Of a DNA stretch of 64,000 nucleotides, positions 43,170 to 51,738 are shown piece after piece; position 1 is the stretch's first letter; every line of letters begins with the position of its first letter. The translations under genes were made by a program, and so were the position numbers. A model generated the notes under the pieces. That model was not told the origin of the DNA. It saw only the letters and a program-made list of their open reading frames with translations, and ran no database searches. This stretch comes from Labrenzia sp. R4_2 (GTDB lineage: Bacteria; Pseudomonadota; Alphaproteobacteria; Rhizobiales; Stappiaceae): positions 62,001-126,000 of the forward strand of contig NZ_JAGHRJ010000005.1 of the NCBI RefSeq assembly GCF_017743865.1. The letters are read 5' to 3'.

Positions 43170-44465
43170 GTGACAGCAACAGCGCAAGCCAATGACAACC
43201 AAACGCGGGGAGACGCTCCGTTGAAAGATCTCTACGAAATCGGTGAAATCCCACCGCTCGGTCACGTTCCTAAAAACATGTATGCGTGGGCGATCCGCCG
43301 GGAACGTCACGGCGCTCCGGAAGACGCGATGAAGCTTGAGGTCGTACCGACCTGGGAACTGGACAGCCATGAGGTTCTGGTTCTCGTGATGGCCGCCGGT
43401 GTCAACTACAACGGCATTTGGGCCGGCCTTGGCGAGCCGATCAGCCCGTTCGACGGCCACGGCGCGCCGTTCCACATCGCCGGTTCAGATGCATCCGGGA
43501 TCGTTTGGGCCGTTGGTGACAAGGTCAAGCGCTGGAAAGTCGGCGATGAGGTCGTCATCCACTGTAATCAGGACGACGGCGACGACGAAGATTGCAACGG
43601 CGGCGACCCGATGTACTCCAATTCCCAGCGCATTTGGGGCTACGAGACCCCGGATGGGTCCTTCTCCCAGTTCACACGGGTTCAGGCGCAGCAGCTGATG
43701 CCGCGTCCGAAGCACCAGACTTGGGAAGAAAGCGCCTGTTACACGCTGACCCTTGCAACGGCTTACCGGATGCTCTTCGGTCACCACCCGCACGAGCTGA
43801 AGCCGGGCCAGAACGTTCTGGTTTGGGGCGCATCCGGCGGTCTTGGATCCTATGCGATCCAGCTGATCACGGCAGCGGGCGCCAACGCCATCGGTGTCAT
43901 TTCAGACGAAGACAAGCGTGACTTCGTCATGGATCTGGGCGCAAAGGGTGTCCTGAACCGCAAGGACTTCAATTGTTGGGGCCAGCTGCCGAAGGTCGGT
44001 TCCCCGGAATATGCCGACTGGTTCAAGGAAGTGCGCAAGTTCGGCAAGGCGATTTGGGACATCACCGGAAAAGGCAACAACGTCGATATCGTGTTTGAGC
44101 ACCCGGGCGAAGCGACGTTCCCTGTCTCGACGTTCGTCTGTAAAAAAGGCGGCATGGTTGTGATCTGCGCCGGCACATCGGGCTTTAACTGCACCTTTGA
44201 CGTCCGCTACATGTGGATGCACCAAAAGCGCCTGCAAGGCTCGCACTTTGCGCATCTGAAGCAAGCATCGGCCGCCAACAAGCTCATGATTGAACGCCGG
44301 ATCGATCCGTACATGTCTGAAGTGTTCCCGTGGGATCAGATCCCGCAAGCGCACACCAAGATGTGGAAGAACGAACATGCACCAGGCAACATGTCCGTTC
44401 TTGTTTGTGCCCCGACGACGGGTCTGCGGACCTTGGAAGACGTGATTGAAGCGGGAAAACGCTAG
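43170..44465 (+). CDS. ccr: Crotonyl-CoA carboxylase/reductase
   Basis: A 431-residue cytoplasmic enzyme of the medium-chain dehydrogenase/reductase family that reductively carboxylates crotonyl-CoA with NADPH and CO2 to ethylmalonyl-CoA. Present are the characteristic N-terminal region (KDLYEIGEIPPLGHVPKNMYAW, about 22-43, ends given), the cofactor motif WGASGGLGSYAIQL, and HPGEATFPVSTFVCKKGGM. The start is GTG 43170 (GGGAGG 5 bases before). Divergent from ecm. It is followed by a terminator at 44507-44535. CO2 demand makes the nearby bicarbonate genes meaningful. Confidence 0.97.
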   Translation: MTATAQANDNQTRGDAPLKDLYEIGEIPPLGHVPKNMYAWAIRRERHGAPEDAMKLEVVPTWELDSHEVLVLVMAAGVNYNGIWAGLGEPISPFDGHGAPFHIAGSDASGIVWAVGDKVKRWKVGDEVVIHCNQDDGDDEDCNGGDPMYSNSQRIWGYETPDGSFSQFTRVQAQQLMPRPKHQTWEESACYTLTLATAYRMLFGHHPHELKPGQNVLVWGASGGLGSYAIQLITAAGANAIGVISDEDKRDFVMDLGAKGVLNRKDFNCWGQLPKVGSPEYADWFKEVRKFGKAIWDITGKGNNVDIVFEHPGEATFPVSTFVCKKGGMVVICAGTSGFNCTFDVRYMWMHQKRLQGSHFAHLKQASAANKLMIERRIDPYMSEVFPWDQIPQAHTKMWKNEHAPGNMSVLVCAPTTGLRTLEDVIEAGKR

Positions 44466-44506
44466 ATCAACCATTCTCCCCGAAGGCTTAGAGCCTAATG
44501 CAGCCT

Positions 44507-44535
44507 GCCAGCCCGATATTCGGGCTGGCTTTTTT
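44507..44535 (+). terminator. Intrinsic terminator of ccr
   Basis: GCCAGCCCGA/TCGGGCTGGC, a perfect 10-base stem with loop TAT, followed by six T, 41 bases after the ccr stop. Confidence 0.95.
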
Positions 44536-44688
44536 GTTGGCCGGCACCGTCAGACTTTCGCCATCTGTGGGCAGCCCTCTCTGCATTGATCACATGGCTT
44601 GTAGAACCAGTCCCAATTCTGCTGCTATTCGCCGACACAGTTTCTGCATCGAATCACGATGCACTCCAGATACAGGCGCTTATTGAAC

Positions 44689-45228
44689 ATGCGTGCGACA
44701 GCCCGGCGATCCCTCTCCAGACTTTTGTTGATCCCTATCGGGCTTGCTGCCTTGGGGCTGTCCGCCTGTATGGGCGATCGCCTGCAGACGCCGCCGTTTT
44801 ATCAGGATCTGGCAAAAACGGATGGACAGGTTGATCCGGCGACGGCCGCCCAGATGATCTCGCAATACCGGATCAACAACGGTTTGTCGGCTGTCACGCC
44901 CGACCCGCGGTTGACCTCCATCGCGCAGACCCAAGCCAACGCCATGGCATCCGCCGGAACGGTTCAGGCATCGCTTGCGTCCAATCTGCAACTGGAAACC
45001 CGCATGGCCGCAATCGGGGAGCCAAAAACCGCCGCGTCTGAAAATGTGAGTGCCGGATACCGCACTTTTGCCGAAGCCTTTTCCGGATGGCGGGAGTCTC
45101 CGAAACACAACGAGGTGCTTCTCGCAAACTCCGCCACCCGCCTTGGCATCGCGACAGCCTATTCTGCCAATGCCAAACACAAGGTCTTCTGGTCGCTTGT
45201 TCTGGCAGCTCCGGCGCCAACTAAATAA
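44689..45228 (+). CDS. CAP domain lipoprotein (SCP/PR-1 family)
   Basis: A 179-residue lipoprotein from ATG 44689: signal peptide with lipobox LSAC (Cys27), then a CAP domain (about 55-175) with ISQYRINNGLSAVTPDPRLTSIAQTQANAMA, NVSAGY and SGWRESPKHNEVLL (ends of longer stretches quoted). The CAP fold binds lipids or has protease-like features; the histidine in KHNE fits the family cleft. Outer-membrane or periplasmic. Ribosome binding is weak, so an upstream start (44659) is not excluded. Convergent with the SH3b gene, 6 bases apart. Confidence 0.87.
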   Translation: MRATARRSLSRLLLIPIGLAALGLSACMGDRLQTPPFYQDLAKTDGQVDPATAAQMISQYRINNGLSAVTPDPRLTSIAQTQANAMASAGTVQASLASNLQLETRMAAIGEPKTAASENVSAGYRTFAEAFSGWRESPKHNEVLLANSATRLGIATAYSANAKHKVFWSLVLAAPAPTK

Positions 45229-45234
45229 GCCTGA

Positions 45235-45765
45235 TCAGGAACGTCTCGGACCACGCGGCGGTTGCATCGGCTGGTGCGGACGGGGTGGTCTGACCTGGGC
45301 CCGGGGCGGGCGGTCCGGCAGAATGGGTGCAACAGCACGCGGCGGTCTCGACTGATAATATGGACCACGCGGACCGCGGGGCGGCGGCGCATAAACGCGG
45401 GGGCGTACCGGCCGATTATAGATGGTCACGTTTCGGTTGATTATAGGCACGCCAATATAAACGCCCGCACTCGGGATAGGCTGGCGGTAATAGCTGCCAC
45501 GCGTTCCATAAACCAGATAGCTTCCGGAAACCCATCCGGACATATTCCCGTAGCTCGCATCACACCAGCCATATCCGGCGGTACATCCCGAAATCTGGAC
45601 TGCCGCGCCTTGCGGCAGGGTTGTTATGACAGGATAGCTGGTTCCGGGCCCAGCCCGCATATTCAGCCCACTTGTGGTGTAGGCGACTGATGCATTTGCT
45701 TGGGACATGGCTGGCTGCGTAAGAAACCCTGCGGCCATCATCACCAATGCGGCTTGCTTCAACAT
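45235..45765 (-). CDS. SH3b domain protein with Pro/Arg-rich tail, copy 1
   Basis: A 176-residue secreted protein: signal peptide (about residues 1-24, ending PAMSQA), a bacterial SH3 domain (about 25-90: LNMRAGPGTSYPVITTLP, GYGWCDASYGNMSGWVSG), then a tail rich in Pro, Arg and Tyr (about 110-176). SH3b domains bind cell-wall peptides. The start is ATG 45765 (GGAGAG 6 bases upstream). It is paralogous to the next gene; both share the same order and similar linker (RQPIPSAGVYIGVP versus GQPIPRSGIYVGVP). Confidence 0.88.
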   Translation of the reverse strand: MLKQAALVMMAAGFLTQPAMSQANASVAYTTSGLNMRAGPGTSYPVITTLPQGAAVQISGCTAGYGWCDASYGNMSGWVSGSYLVYGTRGSYYRQPIPSAGVYIGVPIINRNVTIYNRPVRPRVYAPPPRGPRGPYYQSRPPRAVAPILPDRPPRAQVRPPRPHQPMQPPRGPRRS

Positions 45766-46014
45766 GATCTTCTCTCCAAAAACTACCCATGACACGGCAG
45801 TGATGTGGAGATTTAAGATGGCCCAATTGCAACAGAGCCATTCATCTACGGTTCATGTCGCAAATCCAGCGCAGCTTTCTGAAGGACCCACAAGAACTTA
45901 ATGAAATTATTAAATATAATACAGACAGCAATGAAACGATATCTTCCAATATACGTTTCAAACTACTCAAAAGAACGGCTTGGTGCGGGAGGATGGCAGC
46001 CACTGCCAAACGAA

Positions 46015-46038
46015 AGCGCCCGCCAAAATACGGGCGCT
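46015..46038 (-). terminator. Hairpin terminator after SH3b copy 2
   Basis: AGCGCCCG/CGGGCGCT, an 8-base stem with an 8-base loop, 28 bases after the stop at 46066; only three T follow on the minus strand, so termination may be partial. Confidence 0.5.
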
Positions 46039-46065
46039 CCTTCCTTTGCCGGATCGATCATCGGG

Positions 46066-46467
46066 TCAGTACCGGCGGTAGCCGGGCAGGGGCTGAACCC
46101 TTACCGGCCCACGCCCATAGACCGGATAGTTCCGTTGATAGCGCGGCACACCCACATAGATCCCGGATCGCGGAATCGGCTGGCCATAATACCGGCCCTG
46201 AACGCCATAGCTGAGATATTTCCCCGAGACCCAGCCTTTGACTGTCGTGAAGGCCGCATCGCACCACTGAAAGTCGGCGGTACAGCCGAACACGGTGACC
46301 CCGGCGCCTTGCGGCAAGGTTGTCAGCACCGGATAGTTGGTTCCGGGCCCAGCGCGCATGTTCAAATTGGCCGTGGTGTAGGCGATTGCCGGGCCGCCGG
46401 ACTGGGCGAGAGCCGGTGTTATTGTCAGGACCGCAGCGGCCAGAGCCATCGCAAAGCGGTTCAACAT
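46066..46467 (-). CDS. SH3b domain protein, copy 2
   Basis: A 133-residue secreted protein, paralogue of the neighbouring gene: signal peptide (about residues 1-22, ending ALAQ), SH3b domain (about 25-90: LNMRAGPGTNYPVLTTLP, FQWCDAAFTTVKGWVSG) and a shorter basic tail ending in GYRRY. GGAG is 8 bases before ATG 46467. It lacks the long Pro-rich tail of copy 1. Probably a recent tandem duplication with divergence at the C-terminus. Confidence 0.88.
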   Translation of the reverse strand: MLNRFAMALAAAVLTITPALAQSGGPAIAYTTANLNMRAGPGTNYPVLTTLPQGAGVTVFGCTADFQWCDAAFTTVKGWVSGKYLSYGVQGRYYGQPIPRSGIYVGVPRYQRNYPVYGRGPVRVQPLPGYRRY

Positions 46468-46634
46468 CCTCAAAACTCCTGTTTATCTGCCCAGACATCG
46501 ACCATGTGAGCCGATAACGTGGCGAAAGTATAGCACCCTCAAGCGTTTCCGCGTTCAGACGGTATCATGTTCGCCCTTGATTTCGGTCAGAAGACCAGAC
46601 TTCATAGAGCCTTATCTTCAGGGGGGCTCAAAAC

Positions 46635-47141
46635 GTGATCGATTTTAATCTAAAGGCCTGCGCACGCCGGGCATTTCAGGGCGCATGTATAGCGGCGGTT
46701 TTGGCGGCGGGCACGCTGCCATCCAGCGCTTTTGATTCGCATGCGGGCTATTATTATCCAGCTCCTCAGACAAGTGAGCCCTACATTTCAAACGTTGAAA
46801 CAGCCCTTGATGCAAACAAGCGCTCAAGAGCGGCCTTTGTGATCGGGCTTGCCGCTCAGCAGTCGAAACAAGCTTATGCCCCCGGCTACCACCTGTTCGC
46901 CAAGGGCGCGGAGCTGGAAAAACTGATCATTGTCGCCACAGGCGACGGTCAGTATGACACGCTCTACCGGATGCGCGCCCTTTTGGCGTCGCTGACCTCC
47001 ATGGCCAGGGGCACCGAGCTCTTCGCCCGCACCGACCAGCCGCAGGAATTGAATTTCCTCGATTTCTGCAAACTGATCGGCTTCAAGCAAGTCACCGTCA
47101 GCAACGGCAAGGATATCACCCACCAGATCAAGGTGAACTGA
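46635..47141 (+). CDS. Secreted protein of unknown function
   Basis: A 168-residue protein with an N-terminal hydrophobic signal segment (about residues 15-32, ending SSAF). The mature part is polar: a Tyr-rich start (GYYYPAP), a helical region with NVETALDANKRSRAAFVIGLAAQQ (only ends quoted), and a C-terminus that matches no family I recognise. Start GTG 46635 has GGGGG 8 bases upstream. It appears monocistronic. Confidence 0.75.
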   Translation: MIDFNLKACARRAFQGACIAAVLAAGTLPSSAFDSHAGYYYPAPQTSEPYISNVETALDANKRSRAAFVIGLAAQQSKQAYAPGYHLFAKGAELEKLIIVATGDGQYDTLYRMRALLASLTSMARGTELFARTDQPQELNFLDFCKLIGFKQVTVSNGKDITHQIKVN

Positions 47142-47161
47142 TCCAGCCAACAGGGATGAGG

Positions 47162-47893
47162 CTAGCGCTTAAGCTCGCCGTTGAGCCAGTCCCGGAATTG
47201 CGACTTCGTGCCGAAGAAGGCATTGCGGTCGACATCACCTTTGATGCCCGGGATCCGGCCTTCTGCAGTGTATTGCCAGAAGACCCAGTCGTCCCGCTGT
47301 TCGTAGATGTTGTTCGGATAGGTCGCCACTGAGCGCAGCCAGAAGTGTTCATCCGGGAACGCCCCCACAAGACGATCCCGATGGAAGTCCACGGAAGAAT
47401 AGATCACCGGCCGCTTGCCATAGTGCCGCTCCATCTCGTCCAGAAAGAGCTTCATGTCCGGCAGGATCCGCTCCCGAGGCGGACGCGTCGTACAGGTCTT
47501 GGAGTGCGCGTTCCACTCCATATCCAGAACCAGCGGCAAAGCCTGCGGATCGACTGGAACAACTTCCTTGACCCACGAGATCTGTTCCTCGACCGGACGG
47601 CAGAAGTAATAGAAGTGATAAGCCCCACGCCGCACACCGGCTTTCCGGGCCCCAATCCAGTTGTCGACAAACCGGGGATCGGCGTGGTCCCCACCTTCGG
47701 TCGCCTTGATCCAGGCAAAGGCAACGCCGGACTGGCGGACCCGGTCCCAGTCGATATCCCCCTGCCATCTTGAGATATCGATCCCGTGAACCGCAAAGTC
47801 CTCCGGTGTCGGATCTGGAAAATCATAGGCAGAACACGCGCTCAAAAACGCGAAACCGACCAAAGAACAAACCGTTTTGATCATTGCGAGCAC
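47162..47893 (-). CDS. GH25 lysozyme-like lipoprotein
   Basis: A 243-residue lipoprotein (lipobox LSAC, Cys20) with a GH25 muramidase domain (about 35-240). Catalytic landmarks are GIDISRWQGDIDW at the first strand, the DxE pair in LVLDMEW (about 120-126), and the late YTAEGRIPGIKGDVDRN loop, ends given, all consistent with a cell-wall-hydrolysing barrel. The start is GTG 47893, with GAGG 5 bases upstream; ATG 47884 is an alternative. It converges with the unknown secreted protein gene. Confidence 0.9.
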   Translation of the reverse strand: MLAMIKTVCSLVGFAFLSACSAYDFPDPTPEDFAVHGIDISRWQGDIDWDRVRQSGVAFAWIKATEGGDHADPRFVDNWIGARKAGVRRGAYHFYYFCRPVEEQISWVKEVVPVDPQALPLVLDMEWNAHSKTCTTRPPRERILPDMKLFLDEMERHYGKRPVIYSSVDFHRDRLVGAFPDEHFWLRSVATYPNNIYEQRDDWVFWQYTAEGRIPGIKGDVDRNAFFGTKSQFRDWLNGELKR

Positions 47894-48242
47894 AGCAACC
47901 TCGGCAGGGTTAAGAAAAGGTTTTTTCGACCGCTAAAATGCTATGGAGTTCCTAACGGAACGTGGACGAAACTCGAATTTCCAAGCAAAATTACGTAGCC
48001 ACCTTCACGATCACCTGACTACGGCTGAAATGCGGCGGTTCAAAGTCGGCAGCAGGGCCATCAAACTGCATCCCCATGCAAGGCTCCCTTGGCTCTTTCA
48101 GACATAGGGAACCATATCCTTTGTCAGGAGAGGTGATGGTATCGGGTTGACCAGGCGGAGACTATTGTTGACGATCCCGCCGCTGCACGATACGCGGCTT
48201 CATCCAAATTCTCATTCAAGGCTAATCAGCCCAAGGATCCTC
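47894..48242. other. Intergenic region before xth
   Basis: About 350 bases with no supported gene. A 14-base inverted repeat GTTCCTAACGGAAC (47948-47961) sits about 55 bases upstream of the GH25 start and could be a regulator site. The rest shows no conserved structure that I recognise. Confidence 0.4.
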
Positions 48243-49052
48243 ATGACAAACCGGCTTAAACTCGTCACCTGGAACATCAATTCCGTGCGTCTGCGCATGC
48301 CGATTGTCGAACAATTGATCGAGGAAGTCGCACCGGACGTCATTTGCCTACAGGAAACGAAATGTCCGGACGCAAATTTTCCGGAAAAAGCCTTCCGGGC
48401 GGCCGGCTATGAGCACATGGCCATCAATGGCCAGAAGGGCTATCACGGGGTCGCAACGCTCTCCAAGCTGCCATTGAGCAATGTCGAGAAGCGGGATTTC
48501 TGCAATGTTGGCGACAGTCGCCATGTGGCAGTAGATGTGCCGTTCAACGGAGCTGCAATACGGGTTCACAATTTCTATGTGCCGGCGGGCGGCGATGAAC
48601 CCGACAGGGAAAAAAACGACAAGTTCGGCCACAAGCTAGATTTCCTCGGCGAAATGCAAGACTGGCTGCAAGGCGCAGAAACCGCCAAACCCGCCGTTCT
48701 GGTGGGTGACTTGAACGTCGCCCCTTATGAACACGATGTCTGGTCTCACAAGAAACTGTTAAAGGTCGTCTCACACACACCAATCGAGACCGATCTTTTC
48801 GAAACCGTGCGGGAAACCGGCGGCTGGCTGGACGCCATGCGCCAGTTCACACCGATGGAGGAAAAGCTCTACACATGGTGGAGCTACCGGGCAAAAGACT
48901 GGTCGGCAGCCGACAAGGGCCGCCGTCTGGACCATGTCTGGGTGTCCGAACCGGCATCAAGCCACATCAAAAGCACGGAAGTGCTGCGTGATGCCCGCGG
49001 CTGGGAAAAACCATCCGATCACGCGCCTGTTGTTGCGGTGTTTGAGGCTTAA
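48243..49052 (+). CDS. xth: Exodeoxyribonuclease III
   Basis: A 269-residue Mg2+-dependent AP endonuclease/3'-5' exonuclease for base excision repair. Motifs: TWNINSVR, CLQETKCPD (metal Glu), YHGVATLSK, VLVGDLNVAPYE (Asp/Asn), WWSYRAKDW and the final RLDHVWVS and KPSDHAPVVA (catalytic His). The ATG at 48243 follows AAGGA; upstream codons of the open frame are not family-like. Its 3' end overlaps the convergent aminotransferase gene by 4 bases. Confidence 0.96.
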   Translation: MTNRLKLVTWNINSVRLRMPIVEQLIEEVAPDVICLQETKCPDANFPEKAFRAAGYEHMAINGQKGYHGVATLSKLPLSNVEKRDFCNVGDSRHVAVDVPFNGAAIRVHNFYVPAGGDEPDREKNDKFGHKLDFLGEMQDWLQGAETAKPAVLVGDLNVAPYEHDVWSHKKLLKVVSHTPIETDLFETVRETGGWLDAMRQFTPMEEKLYTWWSYRAKDWSAADKGRRLDHVWVSEPASSHIKSTEVLRDARGWEKPSDHAPVVAVFEA

Positions 49053-49984
49053 TCCCGATAAGAAATCTCCGTCCGGTTTTCCGGACGGGCGGCCCATTCA
49101 AAATAGGCCTTGTGCAGCGCTGCCGTGATCGGGCCCGGCGCATCATTTGAAAAGATCCGGTCATCCACCCGGGTGACCGGTGCGACGCCGCCACCGGACG
49201 TGGTGATGAAAACCTCGTCGCTCTCGAAGAACTCGCTGAGCGTCAAGGCCCGGATCTCAATCTCAAGACCCTGTTCTGCCGCGATATCCAGCACCGTCTG
49301 ACGGCTGATGCCTTCCAAAACACCGCTTTCGGCCGTCACCAGCGTTCGACCTTTCACGGCAAACACATTGAAACCCGGCCCTTCGGTCACATTGCCATTA
49401 TCATCCAGCAAAATGACAGTCTCCGCGCCGTTGTCCTTGGCTTCAAACAGCCCCCTGGTGAAATCCGCCCAGTGGTAGTTTTTGACCTTCGGATTGACAC
49501 TTCCGGGCGAAATCCGGTGCACGGTCTTGGCAACATGAACATGGGCGCCTCTTGCCGCGATCTCAGGCCGGATGACGTGAATGTAGGGCACGCACCAGGC
49601 AAAGAAGTGGTTCTTGCAATCTCTTGGATCCCGCGAGCCCGGCACCTGGTTCACGCCCCGGGAGGTGACCATGGCCACATAGGCTTTTCGTAGTCCCGTC
49701 GCCGCCACGAGTGATTGAAGGGCGTCTTCTATCGCCTCATTACTCAACTCGGGGTCCAGCCGCAGTTCGTCCATCGAGCGGCGGAAACGGGCCAGATAAT
49801 GGGGCAAGCGAAAAAATGCACCGTCCAGTACCGGCACCACATCATAGGTGATGTCCGAATGGATCAGCCCCCAATCGGTAACTGGCAGCGCAGCTTCTGC
49901 GACAGGCATCACCTTGCCACCCATCCACGCGGCACCGTTGGAAAGATCTGCGACGGTAACGCGAACATCGACGATGGAGGACAT
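49049..49984 (-). CDS. Class IV PLP aminotransferase (D-amino acid / branched-chain / (R)-amine type)
   Basis: A 311-residue cytoplasmic fold-type IV enzyme. The PLP lysine lies in NPKVKNYHWADFTRG (about residue 170), followed by the signature GNVTEGPGFNVFAVKG (about 202-217) and GVLEGISRQTVL. These features mark a transaminase, but the substrate group is unclear: the motif resembles both D-alanine and (R)-selective amine transaminases. Monocistronic; 41 bases separate it from the quinone oxidoreductase gene in the same direction. Confidence 0.88.
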   Translation of the reverse strand: MSSIVDVRVTVADLSNGAAWMGGKVMPVAEAALPVTDWGLIHSDITYDVVPVLDGAFFRLPHYLARFRRSMDELRLDPELSNEAIEDALQSLVAATGLRKAYVAMVTSRGVNQVPGSRDPRDCKNHFFAWCVPYIHVIRPEIAARGAHVHVAKTVHRISPGSVNPKVKNYHWADFTRGLFEAKDNGAETVILLDDNGNVTEGPGFNVFAVKGRTLVTAESGVLEGISRQTVLDIAAEQGLEIEIRALTLSEFFESDEVFITTSGGGVAPVTRVDDRIFSNDAPGPITAALHKAYFEWAARPENRTEISYRD

Positions 49985-50025
49985 GGATGGCAGCTTTCGG
50001 AGTAATGGACGGTAATTCGGCCAGA

Positions 50026-51000
50026 CTACGGCACGAGAATAACCTTGCCAAACACCTTCCGTGCCGCGATTTCATCCAGCGCCGTTCCAATCTTCTCAAA
50101 TGGATAAACGGCGTGAATGTGCGGCTTGAGCTTGCCCTCACTCACCCAGGTCAGAAGCTGGCGCATATTGGCCTTGTGGCCGTCCGGATCTTTCTTGATC
50201 GCCGCGCCCCAGAACACGCCCCGGATGTCACAGCCTTTCAAAAGGGTGAGGTTAAGCGGGATTTTCGGAATATCACCCGATGCAAAACCGATCACCAGGA
50301 AGCGTCCCTCCCAGGCGGTCGCCCGAAGCGCTTGCTCAGCAAGGTCGCCACCAACAGGATCATAGACGACATCGACACCGGCACCGCCGGTGAGCTCCTT
50401 CAACGCGTCCTTGAGCGAGGCTTTTGAGTAATCAACCAGCTCGTCTGCCCCGAGCGATTTTGCAAAGGCGAGTTTTTCTTCCGACGATGCACAGGCAATC
50501 ACCTTCGCTCCCATGATCGATGCGATCTCGACAGCGGCTTGGCCAACGCCGCCGGATGCCCCGAGAACCGCGACCGTTTCCCCTGCCTTGAGCTCGGCCC
50601 GGTCGCGGAATGCGTGAAGGGTCGTGCCATAGGTGACTGTGAGACCGGCCGCGGTTTCGAACGAAATGTCGTCAGGCATTTTGACCAGCGCATCCGGCGT
50701 GATGACCACCTTCTCCCGCGCGGCTCCAAAGACCATGTAGCCCATAACCCTGTCACCGACGGCAAATTCGGTGACCCCGTCGCCGACCTGTTCGACAATC
50801 CCGGCGAATTCCGCGCTCGGAGAAAATGGCGGTTCAGCCTTGAACTGATATTTGCCCTGAATGATCAGGGTGTCGAAGAAGTTGAGCGCACAGGCCTTTA
50901 CGGCGACAACGACTTCGCCAGCTGCGGCGATCGGATCTGCGAGTTCCTCGATGACAAGATTTGATGGCGGGCCGTAGGACGGGCAAATACAAGCTTTCAC
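50026..51000 (-). CDS. NADPH:quinone oxidoreductase family protein (zinc-independent MDR)
   Basis: A 324-residue cytoplasmic medium-chain reductase. It has the QOR-type N-domain (LNFFDTLIIQGKYQ, SAEFAGIVEQVGDGV) and a Rossmann motif VLGASGGVGQAAVEIA (about 143-158). No zinc ligands are visible. It reduces quinones or enones with NADPH. GTG 51000 is the better start, because upstream codons require TTG and the protein then starts directly with the first strand. The gene follows the divergent SpoU methyltransferase gene by about 190 bases. Confidence 0.92.
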   Translation of the reverse strand: MKACICPSYGPPSNLVIEELADPIAAAGEVVVAVKACALNFFDTLIIQGKYQFKAEPPFSPSAEFAGIVEQVGDGVTEFAVGDRVMGYMVFGAAREKVVITPDALVKMPDDISFETAAGLTVTYGTTLHAFRDRAELKAGETVAVLGASGGVGQAAVEIASIMGAKVIACASSEEKLAFAKSLGADELVDYSKASLKDALKELTGGAGVDVVYDPVGGDLAEQALRATAWEGRFLVIGFASGDIPKIPLNLTLLKGCDIRGVFWGAAIKKDPDGHKANMRQLLTWVSEGKLKPHIHAVYPFEKIGTALDEIAARKVFGKVILVP

Positions 51001-51192
51001 GGGGCACTCTCTCAATCTGGAATTCTGTAAAGTTCCCTATGCTTAGCAAGCCATGAGAGACAGGGGAACTGGCTCAAAAGTCGTAACGGCTGGCAAGGTC
51101 GGCAATTGATCCTGCCGGCAAAGGTTCAAACCACGACAACTTTCGGGTATGAGACCGGAAACCCATCATAATGAACGAAGAACGGAAGAAAA

Positions 51193-51738
51193 ATGCGCGG
51201 ATATTTCGCGGTCGGAGCCGAAGGCCTGTCAAAACGGATGAACCTTGGAACGCTGATGCGGTCCGCTCATGCCTTTGGTGCGAGCTTCTTCTTCACCGTG
51301 GACGCCGAACAGAAGATCCGCAGAGCTCCTAAATCGGACACCTCCAAAAGCCCGGGACACTTGCCGACTTTTGACTGGGACAGCGTGGACACCATGGACC
51401 TTCCCCGCGGATGCCAGCTGGTCGGGATCGAATTGACAGACGAGTCCATCGATCTGCCGAGCTTCGGTCATCCCTTGCAGGCCGCCTATGTGCTTGGCCC
51501 GGAGCGCGGATCATTGTCACCGCAAATGCTGGAACGTTGCGATCACGTGGTGAAAATCCCGACGAAGTTCTGCATCAATGTCGCCATGGCTGGCGCGATC
51601 GTCATGTATGACCGGCACAGGGCAATGGGACGTTATGCGGACCGGGCCGTATCGTCAGGTGCCCCGACCGTTGAACGTCCAAAGCATGTCAGCGGCGGCC
51701 CAATCAGCCGGACCGGGCGGATTGTTCCGGGGAATTGA
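51193..51738 (+). CDS. TrmH/SpoU family RNA methyltransferase
   Basis: A 181-residue SPOUT methyltransferase. The three motifs are present: NLGTLMRSAHAFGAS (motif 1), AAYVLGPERGSLSPQ (motif 2) and VVKIPTKFCINVAMAGAIVMYDR (motif 3, ends quoted), forming the knotted SAM site. Target is an RNA ribose 2'-O; which base is not predictable. Its stop is immediately adjacent to the convergent sigma factor stop (51738/51739). Confidence 0.92.
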   Translation: MRGYFAVGAEGLSKRMNLGTLMRSAHAFGASFFFTVDAEQKIRRAPKSDTSKSPGHLPTFDWDSVDTMDLPRGCQLVGIELTDESIDLPSFGHPLQAAYVLGPERGSLSPQMLERCDHVVKIPTKFCINVAMAGAIVMYDRHRAMGRYADRAVSSGAPTVERPKHVSGGPISRTGRIVPGN

